DNA of 64,000 nucleotides from Intrasporangium flavum. GTDB taxonomy: Bacteria; Actinomycetota; Actinomycetes; Actinomycetales; Dermatophilaceae. The stretch is from assembly GCF_001956915.1 (NCBI RefSeq), contig NZ_MLJO01000017.1, positions 1 to 64,000 on the forward strand, in the 5' to 3' direction. Every line of letters starts with the position of its first letter. Position 1 is the first letter of the stretch. The position numbers and the translations under genes are program-made. Positions 17,734 to 25,548 of the stretch are shown in pieces. The notes under the pieces are model-generated. The model had not been told where the DNA came from. It worked only from the letters and a program-made list of their open reading frames with translations, and did not search any database.

Positions 17734-18147
17734 ATGTCACGCCGGCCGCGCCCGCCGCTGCCCACCAAGCCGTGCGCCCGCTGCGGCCGCACCATCACGT
17801 GGCGCAAGGCGTGGGAGCGCGACTGGGACGACGTGCGCTGGTGCTCCGACGCGTGCCGCCGCCACGGCGTCACCGCGGTGGACCGGCAGCTGGAGGCGAC
17901 GCTGGAGGACCTCCTCGACGCCCGCGCCCGGGACGCGTCGGTGTGCCCGAGCGAGGTGGCCCGGGCCGTCGCCGGCGGTGGGAGCGCCACCGACGACGAC
18001 CCGGAGCAGTGGCGCGCGCTCATGGAGCCGGCGCGGATGGCGGCCCGGCGGCTCGTGGCCGCCGGGCGCGCCGAGATCACGCAGGGCGGGCGCGTCGTCG
18101 ACCCGAGCCGGGCCACGGGCCCGATCCGGGTGCGTCGACCGCGCTGA
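17734..18147 (+). CDS. DUF2256-DUF3253 fusion protein
   Basis: A 137-residue basic protein. The N-terminal zinc-finger-like DUF2256 has four cysteines, [14 protein letters not shown] (C14, C17) and [11 protein letters not shown] (C37, C41). The rest ([19 protein letters not shown] to [18 protein letters not shown]) is a DUF3253 domain resembling a winged helix. The architecture is known from other bacteria but has no assigned function. It follows the YbaK gene by 28 bases and converges on hutU. Confidence 0.88.
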   Translation: MSRRPRPPLPTKPCARCGRTITWRKAWERDWDDVRWCSDACRRHGVTAVDRQLEATLEDLLDARARDASVCPSEVARAVAGGGSATDDDPEQWRALMEPARMAARRLVAAGRAEITQGGRVVDPSRATGPIRVRRPR

Positions 18148-18158
18148 GGCACTGCGGC

Positions 18159-19814
18159 TCAGCCCTCCTGCATGGGGATGCGGACGCCGCGCTCGTGGGC
18201 GACCCGGTCGGCGATCTCGTAACCGGCGTCGACGTGCCGGATGACGCCCATGCCGGGGTCGTTCGTCAGCACGCGGGCCAGCTTCTGCGCCGCCAGGTCG
18301 GTGCCGTCGGCGAGGGACACCTGGCCGGCGTGGAGGCTGCGGCCGATGCCGACGCCGCCACCGTGGTGGATCGACACCCAGCTCGCGCCCGAGCTGGTGT
18401 TGACGAGGGCGTTGAGCAGCGGCCAGTCGGCGATGGCGTCGGAGCCGTCGGCCATGGCCTCGGTCTCGCGGTAGGGGCTCGCGACCGATCCCGAGTCGAG
18501 GTGGTCGCGGCCGATGACGATGGGGGCGCTGACCTCGCCGGTGCGGACGAGCTCGTTGAAGGCCAGGCCGGCCTTGTCGCGCTCGCCGTAGCCGAGCCAG
18601 CAGATGCGGGCGGGCAGGCCCTGGAAGGCGATCCGCTCCTGCGCGCCGCGGATCCACTTGTGGAGGCGGTCGTTGTCGGGGAAGAGGTCGAGCACAGCCT
18701 TGTCGGTGGCCGCGATGTCCTTGGGGTCGCCCGAGAGGGCCGCCCAGCGGAACGGGCCCTTGCCCTCGCAGAAGAGCGGGCGGATGTAGGCCGGGACGAA
18801 GCCGGGGAACTCGAAGGCGCGGTCGTAGCCGCCCTGGCGGGCCTCGTCGCGGATCGAGTTGCCGTAGTCGAACACCTCGGCGCCGGCGTCCTGGAACTCG
18901 ACCATCGCCTTGACGTGCTTGGCCATCGAGGCGCGGGCGCGGTCGGTGAAGTCCTCGGGCTTCTTCTCGGCGTACTCGGCCCAGTCCTCGAGCGAGACGC
19001 CCTCGGGCAGGTAGGACAGCGGGTCGTGCGCGGAGGTCTGGTCGGTGACGATGTCGATCTCGACGCCGCGGCGCAGCAGCTCGGGGAAGACCTCGGCGGC
19101 GTTGCCGACGACGCCGACCGACCAGCCGCGACGCTCGCGCTTGGCCGCGAGGGCCTTCTCGATCGCGTCGTCGAGGTTGTCGGCCACCTCGTCGAGGTAG
19201 CGGTGCTCGACGCGGCGGTGCAGGCGGGCCGGGTCGACGTCGACGATGAGGCAGGCGCCGTCGTTGAGGGTCACGGCGAGGGGCTGCGCGCCGCCCATCC
19301 CGCCGCAGCCACCGGTGAGGGTCAGCGTGCCGGCGAGGGTGCCGCCGAAGCGCTTCTCGGCCACCGCGGCGAAGGTCTCGTAGGTGCCCTGCACGATGCC
19401 CTGGGTGCCGATGTAGATCCACGACCCGGCAGTCATCTGGCCGTACATCGTCAGGCCGAGGTGCTCGAGGCGGCGGAACTCCGGCCACGTGGCCCAGTCA
19501 CCGACGAGGTTGGAGTTGGCGATGAGCACGCGCGGCGCCCACTCGTGGGTCTGCATGACGCCGACCGGGCGGCCGCTCTGGACGAGCATCGTCTCGTCCT
19601 GCTTGAGCGTCGTCAGGGTGCGGACCATGGCGTCGAACGACTTCCAGTCGCGCGCGGCGCGGCCGGTGCCGCCGTAGACGACGAGGTCGTCGGGGCGCTC
19701 GGCCACCTCGGGGTCGAGGTTGTTCATGAGCATCCGCAGCGGGGCCTCGGTGGCCCACGACTGCGCCGTCAGCTGCATACCGCGCGCGGCGCGGACCGGA
19801 CGTGCACCTTCCAT
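18159..19814 (-). CDS. hutU: urocanate hydratase HutU
   Basis: A 551-residue NAD-dependent urocanase that converts urocanate to 4-imidazolone-5-propionate. Conserved stretches include [66 protein letters not shown], the NAD-binding [40 protein letters not shown] and [18 protein letters not shown]. The length matches the family. It lies 41 bases downstream of hutH in the same direction, so the two form the first hut operon. Confidence 0.97.
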   Translation of the reverse strand: MEGARPVRAARGMQLTAQSWATEAPLRMLMNNLDPEVAERPDDLVVYGGTGRAARDWKSFDAMVRTLTTLKQDETMLVQSGRPVGVMQTHEWAPRVLIANSNLVGDWATWPEFRRLEHLGLTMYGQMTAGSWIYIGTQGIVQGTYETFAAVAEKRFGGTLAGTLTLTGGCGGMGGAQPLAVTLNDGACLIVDVDPARLHRRVEHRYLDEVADNLDDAIEKALAAKRERRGWSVGVVGNAAEVFPELLRRGVEIDIVTDQTSAHDPLSYLPEGVSLEDWAEYAEKKPEDFTDRARASMAKHVKAMVEFQDAGAEVFDYGNSIRDEARQGGYDRAFEFPGFVPAYIRPLFCEGKGPFRWAALSGDPKDIAATDKAVLDLFPDNDRLHKWIRGAQERIAFQGLPARICWLGYGERDKAGLAFNELVRTGEVSAPIVIGRDHLDSGSVASPYRETEAMADGSDAIADWPLLNALVNTSSGASWVSIHHGGGVGIGRSLHAGQVSLADGTDLAAQKLARVLTNDPGMGVIRHVDAGYEIADRVAHERGVRIPMQEG

Positions 19815-19855
19815 GGGGATCTCCTTGTGCGTCAGGGTCGTTCAGGAACGAGGTG

Positions 19856-21451
19856 TCAGTTGAGGGGGCCGGTGACGGCCTCGACGGCGGCGAGGACCGA
19901 ACGGTCCACCACCGCGGCGCGGGCGCCCTCGATGTCGGGGGCGAGGAACCGGTCGGGGCCGGGGGCGGTCGTGGCGACGGCGTCGAGGGCGGCGATGGCG
20001 GCCGCCGTGGCCGGTGCCGGCGCCAGCGGCGCACGCAGCTGGATGCCGCGCGCCGCGGTGAGCAGCTCGACGGCGAGGACCCGTCCGAGGGCGTCGACCG
20101 ACCGGCGCAGCTTGCGCGCGGCCGACCAGCCCATCGACACGTGGTCCTCCTGCATCGCCGAGCTCGGGATGGAGTCGACCGACGCCGGCACGGCGAGGCG
20201 CTTCATCTCCGAGACCATCGCGGCCTGCGTGTACTGGGCGATCATGAGGCCCGAGTCGACGCCGGGGTCGTCGGCGAGGAACGGCGGGAGCCCGTGGTTG
20301 CGGGCGGCGTCGAGGAAGCGGTCGGTGCGCCGCTCGGCCATCGAGGCGACGTCGGCCGCGACGATGGAGAGGAAGTCGAGGACGTAGGCGACCGGGGCGC
20401 CGTGGAAGTTGCCGTTGGACTCGACGCGGCCGTCGGGCGTCACGACGGGGTTGTCGACGGCGGAGGCCAGCTCGGCCGACGCGACGCGCACGGCGTGCTC
20501 GACGGTGTCGCGGGCGCCGCCGTGCACCTGGGGCGCGCAGCGCAGCGAGTACGCGTCCTGCACGCGGGTGCACTCCTCGGTGCGGTGCGACTCGCGGATC
20601 GGCGAGTTCGCCATGACCGCAAGGATGTTCGCGGCCGCGGCAGCCTGGCCCGGCTGGGGGCGCAGTGCGTGGAGGTCGGCGGCGAACACGTCGTCGGTGC
20701 CGAGCAGGCCCTCGACGCTCATGGCCGCAGACACGTCGGCGACGCGCAGCAGGTGGCGCAGGTCGTCGATGGCGAGGCAGAGCATCCCGAGCATGCCGTC
20801 GGTGCCGTTGATGAGGGCCAGGCCCTCCTTCTCGGCCAGGACGATCGGCTCGATCCCGTTGTCGCGCAGCGCGGTCGCGGCGTCGGCCAGGGTGCCGTCG
20901 GCGAGGCGGACCGGACCCTCGCCCATGACGGCGAGCGCGCAGTGCGACAGCGGGGCGAGGTCGCCCGAGCAGCCGAGCGACCCGTACTCGTGGACGACGG
21001 GCGTGATGCCGGCGGACAGCACCGCGGCGTAGGCCCGGGCGGTCTCGAGGCGCACGCCGGTGCGGCCGGTGGCGAGGGTCGACAGGCGCAGCAGCATGAG
21101 GGCGCGGACGACCTCACGCTCGACCTCGTCGCCGGTGCCGGCGGCGTGCGAGCGCACGAGGGAGCGCTGGAGCTGGGCGCGCAGGTCGGTGGGGATGTGC
21201 CGCGTGGCGAGGGCGCCGAAGCCGGTGGACACGCCGTAGTGCGGGATCGGGTCGTCGGCCAGGGCCTCGACGACGGAGCGGCTGCGCGCGATCTCGGCCT
21301 GCGCCTCGTCGGAGAGCGCGACGCGCGCGCCGTGACGGGCGACGGCGACGACCTCCTCGATGGTGAGCGGTCCGGTGCCGACGGTGACGGTGACGTCGGA
21401 GGACACCGGGGCGGGGGCGACCGAGGGGGTGCCGGGCAGCGCTGCGTTCAT
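19856..21451 (-). CDS. hutH: histidine ammonia-lyase HutH
   Basis: A 531-residue member of the MIO-dependent aromatic amino acid lyases, making urocanate and ammonia from L-histidine. It has the inner-loop tyrosine Y72 in HYGVSTGFGAL, and the MIO tripeptide region GSLGCSGDLAPLSH, so the prosthetic group would form from C161-S162-G163 rather than the usual Ala-Ser-Gly. Other marks are NGTDGMLGML, QDAYSLRCAPQVHGGARD and SSAMQEDHVSMGWSAARKL. The ATG at 21451 is taken because the longer frame upstream has no homology and would swallow the divergent promoter. First gene of the hutH-hutU operon. Confidence 0.96.
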   Translation of the reverse strand: MNAALPGTPSVAPAPVSSDVTVTVGTGPLTIEEVVAVARHGARVALSDEAQAEIARSRSVVEALADDPIPHYGVSTGFGALATRHIPTDLRAQLQRSLVRSHAAGTGDEVEREVVRALMLLRLSTLATGRTGVRLETARAYAAVLSAGITPVVHEYGSLGCSGDLAPLSHCALAVMGEGPVRLADGTLADAATALRDNGIEPIVLAEKEGLALINGTDGMLGMLCLAIDDLRHLLRVADVSAAMSVEGLLGTDDVFAADLHALRPQPGQAAAAANILAVMANSPIRESHRTEECTRVQDAYSLRCAPQVHGGARDTVEHAVRVASAELASAVDNPVVTPDGRVESNGNFHGAPVAYVLDFLSIVAADVASMAERRTDRFLDAARNHGLPPFLADDPGVDSGLMIAQYTQAAMVSEMKRLAVPASVDSIPSSAMQEDHVSMGWSAARKLRRSVDALGRVLAVELLTAARGIQLRAPLAPAPATAAAIAALDAVATTAPGPDRFLAPDIEGARAAVVDRSVLAAVEAVTGPLN

Positions 21452-21504
21452 GGCTCCATGGAACCGCGTCCCGACTGGTGCGAACGCGTTGCGGGGAGCA
21501 CAAT

Positions 21505-21522
21505 CGTCTCGGATGCGAGACG
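21505..21522. promoter_or_regulatory. putative IclR (HutR-type) operator between hutH and iclR
   Basis: CGTCTC, centre GGATGC, GAGACG is a perfect 6+6 palindrome 54 bases upstream of hutH in the divergent region. Its 14-base core TCTCGGATGCGAGA has the frame of the Corynebacterium HutR (IclR) site as I recall it (TCTG..AT.CCAGA), matching nine of fourteen positions. A wider 7-bp inverted repeat (GCGAACG at 21480, CGTTCGC at 21521) overlaps it. Confidence 0.5.
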
Positions 21523-21528
21523 TTCGCC

Positions 21529-21564
21529 GACCTCGCACCCGACCTTGCACCCGGCCTCGCACCC
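21529..21564. repeat. three 12-bp tandem repeats upstream of the IclR gene
   Basis: Three consecutive units, GACCTCGCACCC, GACCTTGCACCC and GGCCTCGCACCC, run directly into the ribosome-binding site of the IclR gene, and a partial fourth unit (GGCCC) follows. They may be repeated protein-binding half-sites or a simple expansion. Confidence 0.6.
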
Positions 21565-21587
21565 GGCCCCGAGGAGGTGGTGGACGC

Positions 21588-22349
21588 GTGTCGAACGCCC
21601 CGGCCGCCGCCAACGCGCTCGACGTGCTCGAGCACCTGTCGCGCCACGCCGAGCCGGTGCCCGCGGCCTCGATCGCCCGCGACCTCGGCCTGCCCCGCAG
21701 CTCGGTCTACCACCTGCTCAAGGTGCTCCTCGAGCGCGGCTACGTCACGCACTACGTCGAGGAGCGTCGGTACGGCCTCGGGCAGGCCGCCTACGAGCTC
21801 GGCTCGGCCTACCAGCGCCAGGCACCACTGGCCCGCGTGGCGCGCGGCCCGATGCGTCGGCTCGTCGACCGGTCCGGGCGCAACGCCCACTTCGCGACGC
21901 TCGACGGGCGCGACGTCATCTACCTGCTCGAGGAGCGCGCGCCCGGGCAGCCGATGCTCGTCACCGACGTCGGCGTGCGCCTGCCGGCCCACCTGACGGC
22001 GTCCGGGCTCGCGATGCTCGCCGCGCTGCCCGGCACCCAGGTGCGCGCCCTCTACCCTGACCGCGGGGCGTTCGTGCAGCGCCACGGCACCGGCCCCCGC
22101 TCCCTCGCGGAGCTGCGGGGCGTGCTCACCCGTTGTCGCGCCGACGGCCACGCCCGCGAGGAGGGCACGGTGACGCCCGACCTGTCCTCGGTCGCCGTGC
22201 CGGTCCTCGGCCGCGGGGGGCGTCCGCTCGCGGCGATCGCCGTCACCTTCCGCACCGCCGAGTCCTCCCCCGAGCACGTCGCCGACCTCGTCGCGCGCGC
22301 CCGGTCGGCCGCCGACGACGTCGCCCGACGCCTCAGCCCGGCCCGTTGA
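21588..22349 (+). CDS. IclR-family transcriptional regulator, likely of hut genes
   Basis: A 253-residue IclR regulator. The winged helix (about residues 5-62) includes ALDVLEHLSRH, ASIARDLGLPRSSVYHLLKVLLERGYV and EERRYGLGQ. The effector domain follows with RNAHFATLDGRDVIYLLEE, LPAHLTASGLAMLAAL and SSVAVPVLGRGGRPLAAIAVTF. The GTG at 21588 has GAGGAGG eight bases upstream. It is divergent from hutH. IclR-type HutR controls hut genes in Corynebacterium, so hut control is the natural inference, with urocanate or histidine as a possible effector. Confidence 0.88.
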   Translation: MSNAPAAANALDVLEHLSRHAEPVPAASIARDLGLPRSSVYHLLKVLLERGYVTHYVEERRYGLGQAAYELGSAYQRQAPLARVARGPMRRLVDRSGRNAHFATLDGRDVIYLLEERAPGQPMLVTDVGVRLPAHLTASGLAMLAALPGTQVRALYPDRGAFVQRHGTGPRSLAELRGVLTRCRADGHAREEGTVTPDLSSVAVPVLGRGGRPLAAIAVTFRTAESSPEHVADLVARARSAADDVARRLSPAR

Positions 22350-22379
22350 CGCCGCTGCCGCGTCGCTAGGCTCGGCCCC

Positions 22380-23357
22380 ATGCGCGCGATCACGGTCCCG
22401 GAGTTCGGCGACGCCGACGCCCTCGTCCCCGCCGACGTGCCCGCCCCCGTGGCCGGCCCCGGCCAGGTGCTCGTCGACGTCGTCGCCGCCGGCGTCAACC
22501 GGGCCGACGTCATGCAGCGCCTGGGGCACTACCCACCGCCGAAGGGCGCGAGCGAGCTGCCCGGGCTCGAGGTCAGCGGACACGTAGCGGCCCTCGGCGA
22601 GGGTGTCACGGGCTGGTCGGTCGGCGACGAGGTCTGCGCGCTGCTCGAGGGAGGCGGCTACGCCGAGCAGGTCGCCGTCGCGGCCGGGCAGCTGCTCCCC
22701 GCCCCGCGCGGTGTCGACCTCGTCGACGCGGCGGGCCTGCCCGAGGTCGCGTGCACCGTGTGGTCCAACGTCTTCCTCACCGCCAACATCCAGCCCGGCC
22801 AGTGGCTGCTCGTGCACGGCGGCAGCTCGGGCATCGGCACCATGGCGATCCAGCTGGCCAAGGCCGTCGGTGCGCACGTCGCCGTCACCGCCGGGTCGCA
22901 GGCCAAGCTCGACGCGTGTCGCGAGCTCGGCGCCGAGGTGCTCGTCAACTACCGGGAGCAGGACTTCGTCGAGGAGGTCCGCGCCGGCTCGAACGGCCAC
23001 GGCGCAGACGTCGTCCTCGACAACATGGGCGCCAAGTACCTCGCCCGCAACGTCGACGTGCTCGCCGTCAACGGGCGGCTCGTCACCATCGGCCTGCAGG
23101 GTGGGCGCACCGGCGAGCTCGACCTCGGGATGCTCCTCGCCAAGCGCGGCGCCGTCATCGCCACGAGCCTGCGCTCCCGCCCCGCCACCGAGAAGGCGGC
23201 CATCGTTGCCGCGGTCCGCGAGCACGTGTGGCCGCTCGTCGAGTCGGGCGTCGTGCGGCCGGTGATCCACGGCCGGTTCCCGCTCGAGCAGGCCGCCGAC
23301 GCGCACCGCGAGCTCGAGGCGTCGGGCCACATCGGCAAGGTGCTGCTCACCACCTGA
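22380..23357 (+). CDS. NAD(P)H:quinone oxidoreductase, PIG3/QorA type
   Basis: A 325-residue medium-chain dehydrogenase/reductase without zinc ligands. Features are MRAITVPEFGDADAL, the family motif NRADVMQRLGHYPPPKGASELPGLEVSG, EVACTVWSNVF and the nucleotide-binding GGSSGIGTMAIQLAKAVG, ending GRFPLEQAADAHRELEASGHIGKVLL. This is the PIG3-like NAD(P)H quinone oxidoreductase group. TAGGCT stands seven bases before the ATG, so a leaderless transcript is likely, starting 30 bases after the IclR gene. Confidence 0.92.
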   Translation: MRAITVPEFGDADALVPADVPAPVAGPGQVLVDVVAAGVNRADVMQRLGHYPPPKGASELPGLEVSGHVAALGEGVTGWSVGDEVCALLEGGGYAEQVAVAAGQLLPAPRGVDLVDAAGLPEVACTVWSNVFLTANIQPGQWLLVHGGSSGIGTMAIQLAKAVGAHVAVTAGSQAKLDACRELGAEVLVNYREQDFVEEVRAGSNGHGADVVLDNMGAKYLARNVDVLAVNGRLVTIGLQGGRTGELDLGMLLAKRGAVIATSLRSRPATEKAAIVAAVREHVWPLVESGVVRPVIHGRFPLEQAADAHRELEASGHIGKVLLTT

Positions 23358-23360
23358 GCA

Positions 23361-23388
23361 GCCCAGCCGACCTCGGGTCCCGCTGGGC
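23361..23388 (+). terminator. possible terminator hairpin after the quinone oxidoreductase gene
   Basis: GCCCAGC and GCTGGGC are separated by 14 bases immediately downstream of the stop at 23357. There is no T-run, so the call rests on position. Confidence 0.35.
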
Positions 23389-23506
23389 CGCGGGACGATC
23401 CGGCCGAGTCCGACTCGTCCCGGTGACGCCCCCGGCCGCCCGGCGTACCGTCGACAGGTGGACCACTTCGCCAGGAAGCGGCCCCCGACCGACGGGAGGT
23501 CCCCAG

Positions 23507-24118
23507 GTGTTCATCCAGGTCATCCAGGGCAGGTGCACCGATGCCGACGCCCTCCACCGGCAGATGGACCGGTGGCGCGACGAGCTCGAGCCCGGCGCGT
23601 CCGGCTGGCTCGGCGGCACGTACGGCATGACCGACGACGGTGAGTTCGTCGGCGTCGTCCGCTTCGACTCCAAGGAGTCGGCCGAGCGCAACTCGGGCCG
23701 CATGGAACAGGGTGCGTGGTGGGCGGAGACGTCGAAGCTGTTCGACGGCGACGTCACCTTCCACGATTGCGACGACGTGACGATGATGCTCGACGGCGGC
23801 CGCGACGACGCCGGCTTCGTCCAGGTCATCCAGGGCCGGCTCAGCGACGCCGAGAAGTTCCGCCACGCGATGGAGGAGCCGATGGACGGTCTGCGCCAGA
23901 TGCGTCCGGAGATCATCGGCGGCACGATCGCGATCGACGCGAACGGGTTCTTCACCCAGACCATGGCGTTCACGACCGAGGACGCCGCCCGCGAGGGCGA
24001 GCGGCAGACCCCGCCGCCCGACGCCCAGCAGATGATGGACGAGATGTCCTCGCTCATGACCGACGTCAGCTACCACGACCTGCACCACCCGTGGTTCGCC
24101 TCGGCCGGGGCCCGCTGA
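23507..24118 (+). CDS. protein with two tandem ABM-like (dimeric alpha/beta barrel) domains
   Basis: A 203-residue cytosolic protein made of an internal duplication. The first half begins VFIQVIQGRCTDADALHRQM and the second FVQVIQGRLSDAEKFRHAM. Each half contains a sheet-like GGTYGMTDDGEFVGVVRF or GGTIAIDANGFFTQTMAF strand region. That pattern suits two ferredoxin-like dimeric-barrel domains, as in antibiotic monooxygenases, forming an intramolecular dimer. No catalytic residues are obvious. The GTG at 23507 follows GGGAGGT. A TACCGT element near 23446 would give a leader of about 50 bases. Confidence 0.72.
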   Translation: MFIQVIQGRCTDADALHRQMDRWRDELEPGASGWLGGTYGMTDDGEFVGVVRFDSKESAERNSGRMEQGAWWAETSKLFDGDVTFHDCDDVTMMLDGGRDDAGFVQVIQGRLSDAEKFRHAMEEPMDGLRQMRPEIIGGTIAIDANGFFTQTMAFTTEDAAREGERQTPPPDAQQMMDEMSSLMTDVSYHDLHHPWFASAGAR

Positions 24119-24149
24119 CGCCTGTCCCGCACCTGCTTGCGGACCCCTG

Positions 24150-24192
24150 ATACTCGGTATACATTCACCTCACCACAGGGGATACCGAGTAT
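24150..24192. promoter_or_regulatory. promoter and paired operator of the PadR-ABC operon
   Basis: ATACTCGGTAT (24150-24160) and its exact inverse ATACCGAGTAT (24182-24192) are separated by 21 bases. The first arm overlaps a likely -10 TATACA at 24158-24163, with TTGCGG at 24137-24142 as a -35. The second lies 15 bases before the PadR ATG. Self-repression by the PadR dimer at both arms is the simple reading. Confidence 0.75.
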
Positions 24193-24207
24193 TCAGGGGA
24201 GGCGGAG

Positions 24208-24822
24208 ATGTCCGTCAAGCAGGGACTGCTCGCGCTGCTCGCCGAGGAGCCGATGTACGGCGCTCGGCTGCGCAGCGAGTTCGAGGCACGCACCGGCGGC
24301 ACGTGGCCGCTCAACGTCGGGCAGGTCTACACGACCCTCGCCCGGCTCGAGCGCGACGGCCTCGTCGAGGCCGTCGGCGGTGCCGACGACGAAGGCCGCA
24401 TCGCCTACCGGCTCACCGACGCCGGCCGCGAGGCCACCGCGTCGTGGTGGCTGACGCCCGTCGACCGCGACTCGACGCCGCGCGACGAGCTCGTCATCAA
24501 GCTCGCACTCGCCGTCACGTCCCCCGGCGTCGACGTCCCGCGCGTCGTGCAGACCCAGCGCACCGCGACGCTGCGGCACCTGCGCGACCTCACCCGCCTC
24601 AAGAGCCGCGCGAGCGACGAGCCGGACGCCAACGACCTCGCCTGGCTCCTCGTCCTCGAGAACCTCCTCTTCGCCGCCGAGTCCGAGGTGCGCTGGCTCG
24701 ACCACGTCGAGGCGACCATCACCCGGATGCCGCCGGCCACGCTCCGACGCCGGGGCGAGGCGGGTGCCGACGCGTCCGACGCACCCGACGCCTCCCCCGC
24801 CGTGGAGGGGGCCCGGTCGTGA
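24208..24822 (+). CDS. PadR-family transcriptional regulator
   Basis: A 204-residue regulator. The PadR winged helix occupies residues 1-85 with MSVKQGLLALLAEEPMYGARLR, FEARTGGTWPLNVGQVYTTLARLERDGLVEAVG and RIAYRLTDAGREA. A helical C-terminal domain (about 95-180) provides dimerisation and ends in an Ala/Asp-rich tail. GGGGAGGCGGAG precedes the ATG. The stop overlaps the GTG of the ABC ATPase gene, so regulator and transporter form one operon behind the paired operator. Confidence 0.93.
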   Translation: MSVKQGLLALLAEEPMYGARLRSEFEARTGGTWPLNVGQVYTTLARLERDGLVEAVGGADDEGRIAYRLTDAGREATASWWLTPVDRDSTPRDELVIKLALAVTSPGVDVPRVVQTQRTATLRHLRDLTRLKSRASDEPDANDLAWLLVLENLLFAAESEVRWLDHVEATITRMPPATLRRRGEAGADASDAPDASPAVEGARS

Positions 24823-25547
24823 CCGCCGACGCTCCCGTCCTCGTGCTCGACGACGTCTCGCGGGTGCACGGCTCCGGCGAGACCGAGGTCGTCGCCCTGA
24901 GCCACGCCTCGCTCACCGTGGCCCGCGGCGAGCTCGTCGCCGTCATGGGCCCGTCGGGCTCCGGCAAGTCGAGCCTGCTCAACCTCTCCGGCGGCCTCGA
25001 CCGCGCGACGAGCGGACGCGTCGTCGTCCAGGGCGTCGACGTCGCCTCGCTCGACGCGTCGGGCCTCGCGGCGCTGCGTCGCCGGTCCATCGGCTTCGTC
25101 TTCCAGGACCTCAACCTCATCCCGAGCCTCACCGCCGCCGAGAACATCGGCCTGCCGCTCGAGCTCGACGGGTGGTCGGTGCGTCGAGCCCGCACCCAGG
25201 CCATCGACGCGCTCGACCAGCTGAAGCTGCGTGAGCTCGCCGACCGCTACCCCGACCAGATGTCCGGCGGTCAGCAGCAGCGTGTCGCCATCGCGCGGGC
25301 ACTCGTCGGCGAGCGGACGCTGGTCCTCGCCGACGAGCCCACCGGCGCCCTCGACTCGCACACCGGGGAGGGCGTCCTCAAGCTGCTGCGGCAGCGCTGC
25401 GACGCCGGTGCTGCGGGCCTGCTCGTCACCCACGAGGCACGGCACGCCGCCTGGGCGGACCGCGTCGTGTTCCTGCGCGACGGCGTCATCGTCGACGAGA
25501 CCGGGTCCGCCGACAGCGCGGAGTCCCTTCTGGCAGAGGCCCGCTGA
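24819..25547 (+). CDS. ABC transporter ATP-binding protein (MacB/LolD type)
   Basis: A 242-residue ATPase of the MacB/LolCDE export class. It has Walker A GPSGSGKSS (about residues 44-52), Q-loop FVFQDLNLIPSLTAAENIGLPL, signature MSGGQQQRVAIARAL, Walker B LVLADEPTGALD and the H-loop LLVTHEAR. The GTG overlaps the PadR stop, and the permease starts two bases after its own stop. It would power the adjacent FtsX-like permease, a layout typical of drug or antimicrobial-peptide export and resistance modules. Confidence 0.94.
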   Translation: MTADAPVLVLDDVSRVHGSGETEVVALSHASLTVARGELVAVMGPSGSGKSSLLNLSGGLDRATSGRVVVQGVDVASLDASGLAALRRRSIGFVFQDLNLIPSLTAAENIGLPLELDGWSVRRARTQAIDALDQLKLRELADRYPDQMSGGQQQRVAIARALVGERTLVLADEPTGALDSHTGEGVLKLLRQRCDAGAAGLLVTHEARHAAWADRVVFLRDGVIVDETGSADSAESLLAEAR

Positions 25548-25548
25548 G

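Noticed and set aside
21529..21564. Possible CRISPR-like repeats
   Set aside because: The units are only 12 bases and contiguous with no spacers, and no cas genes are present.
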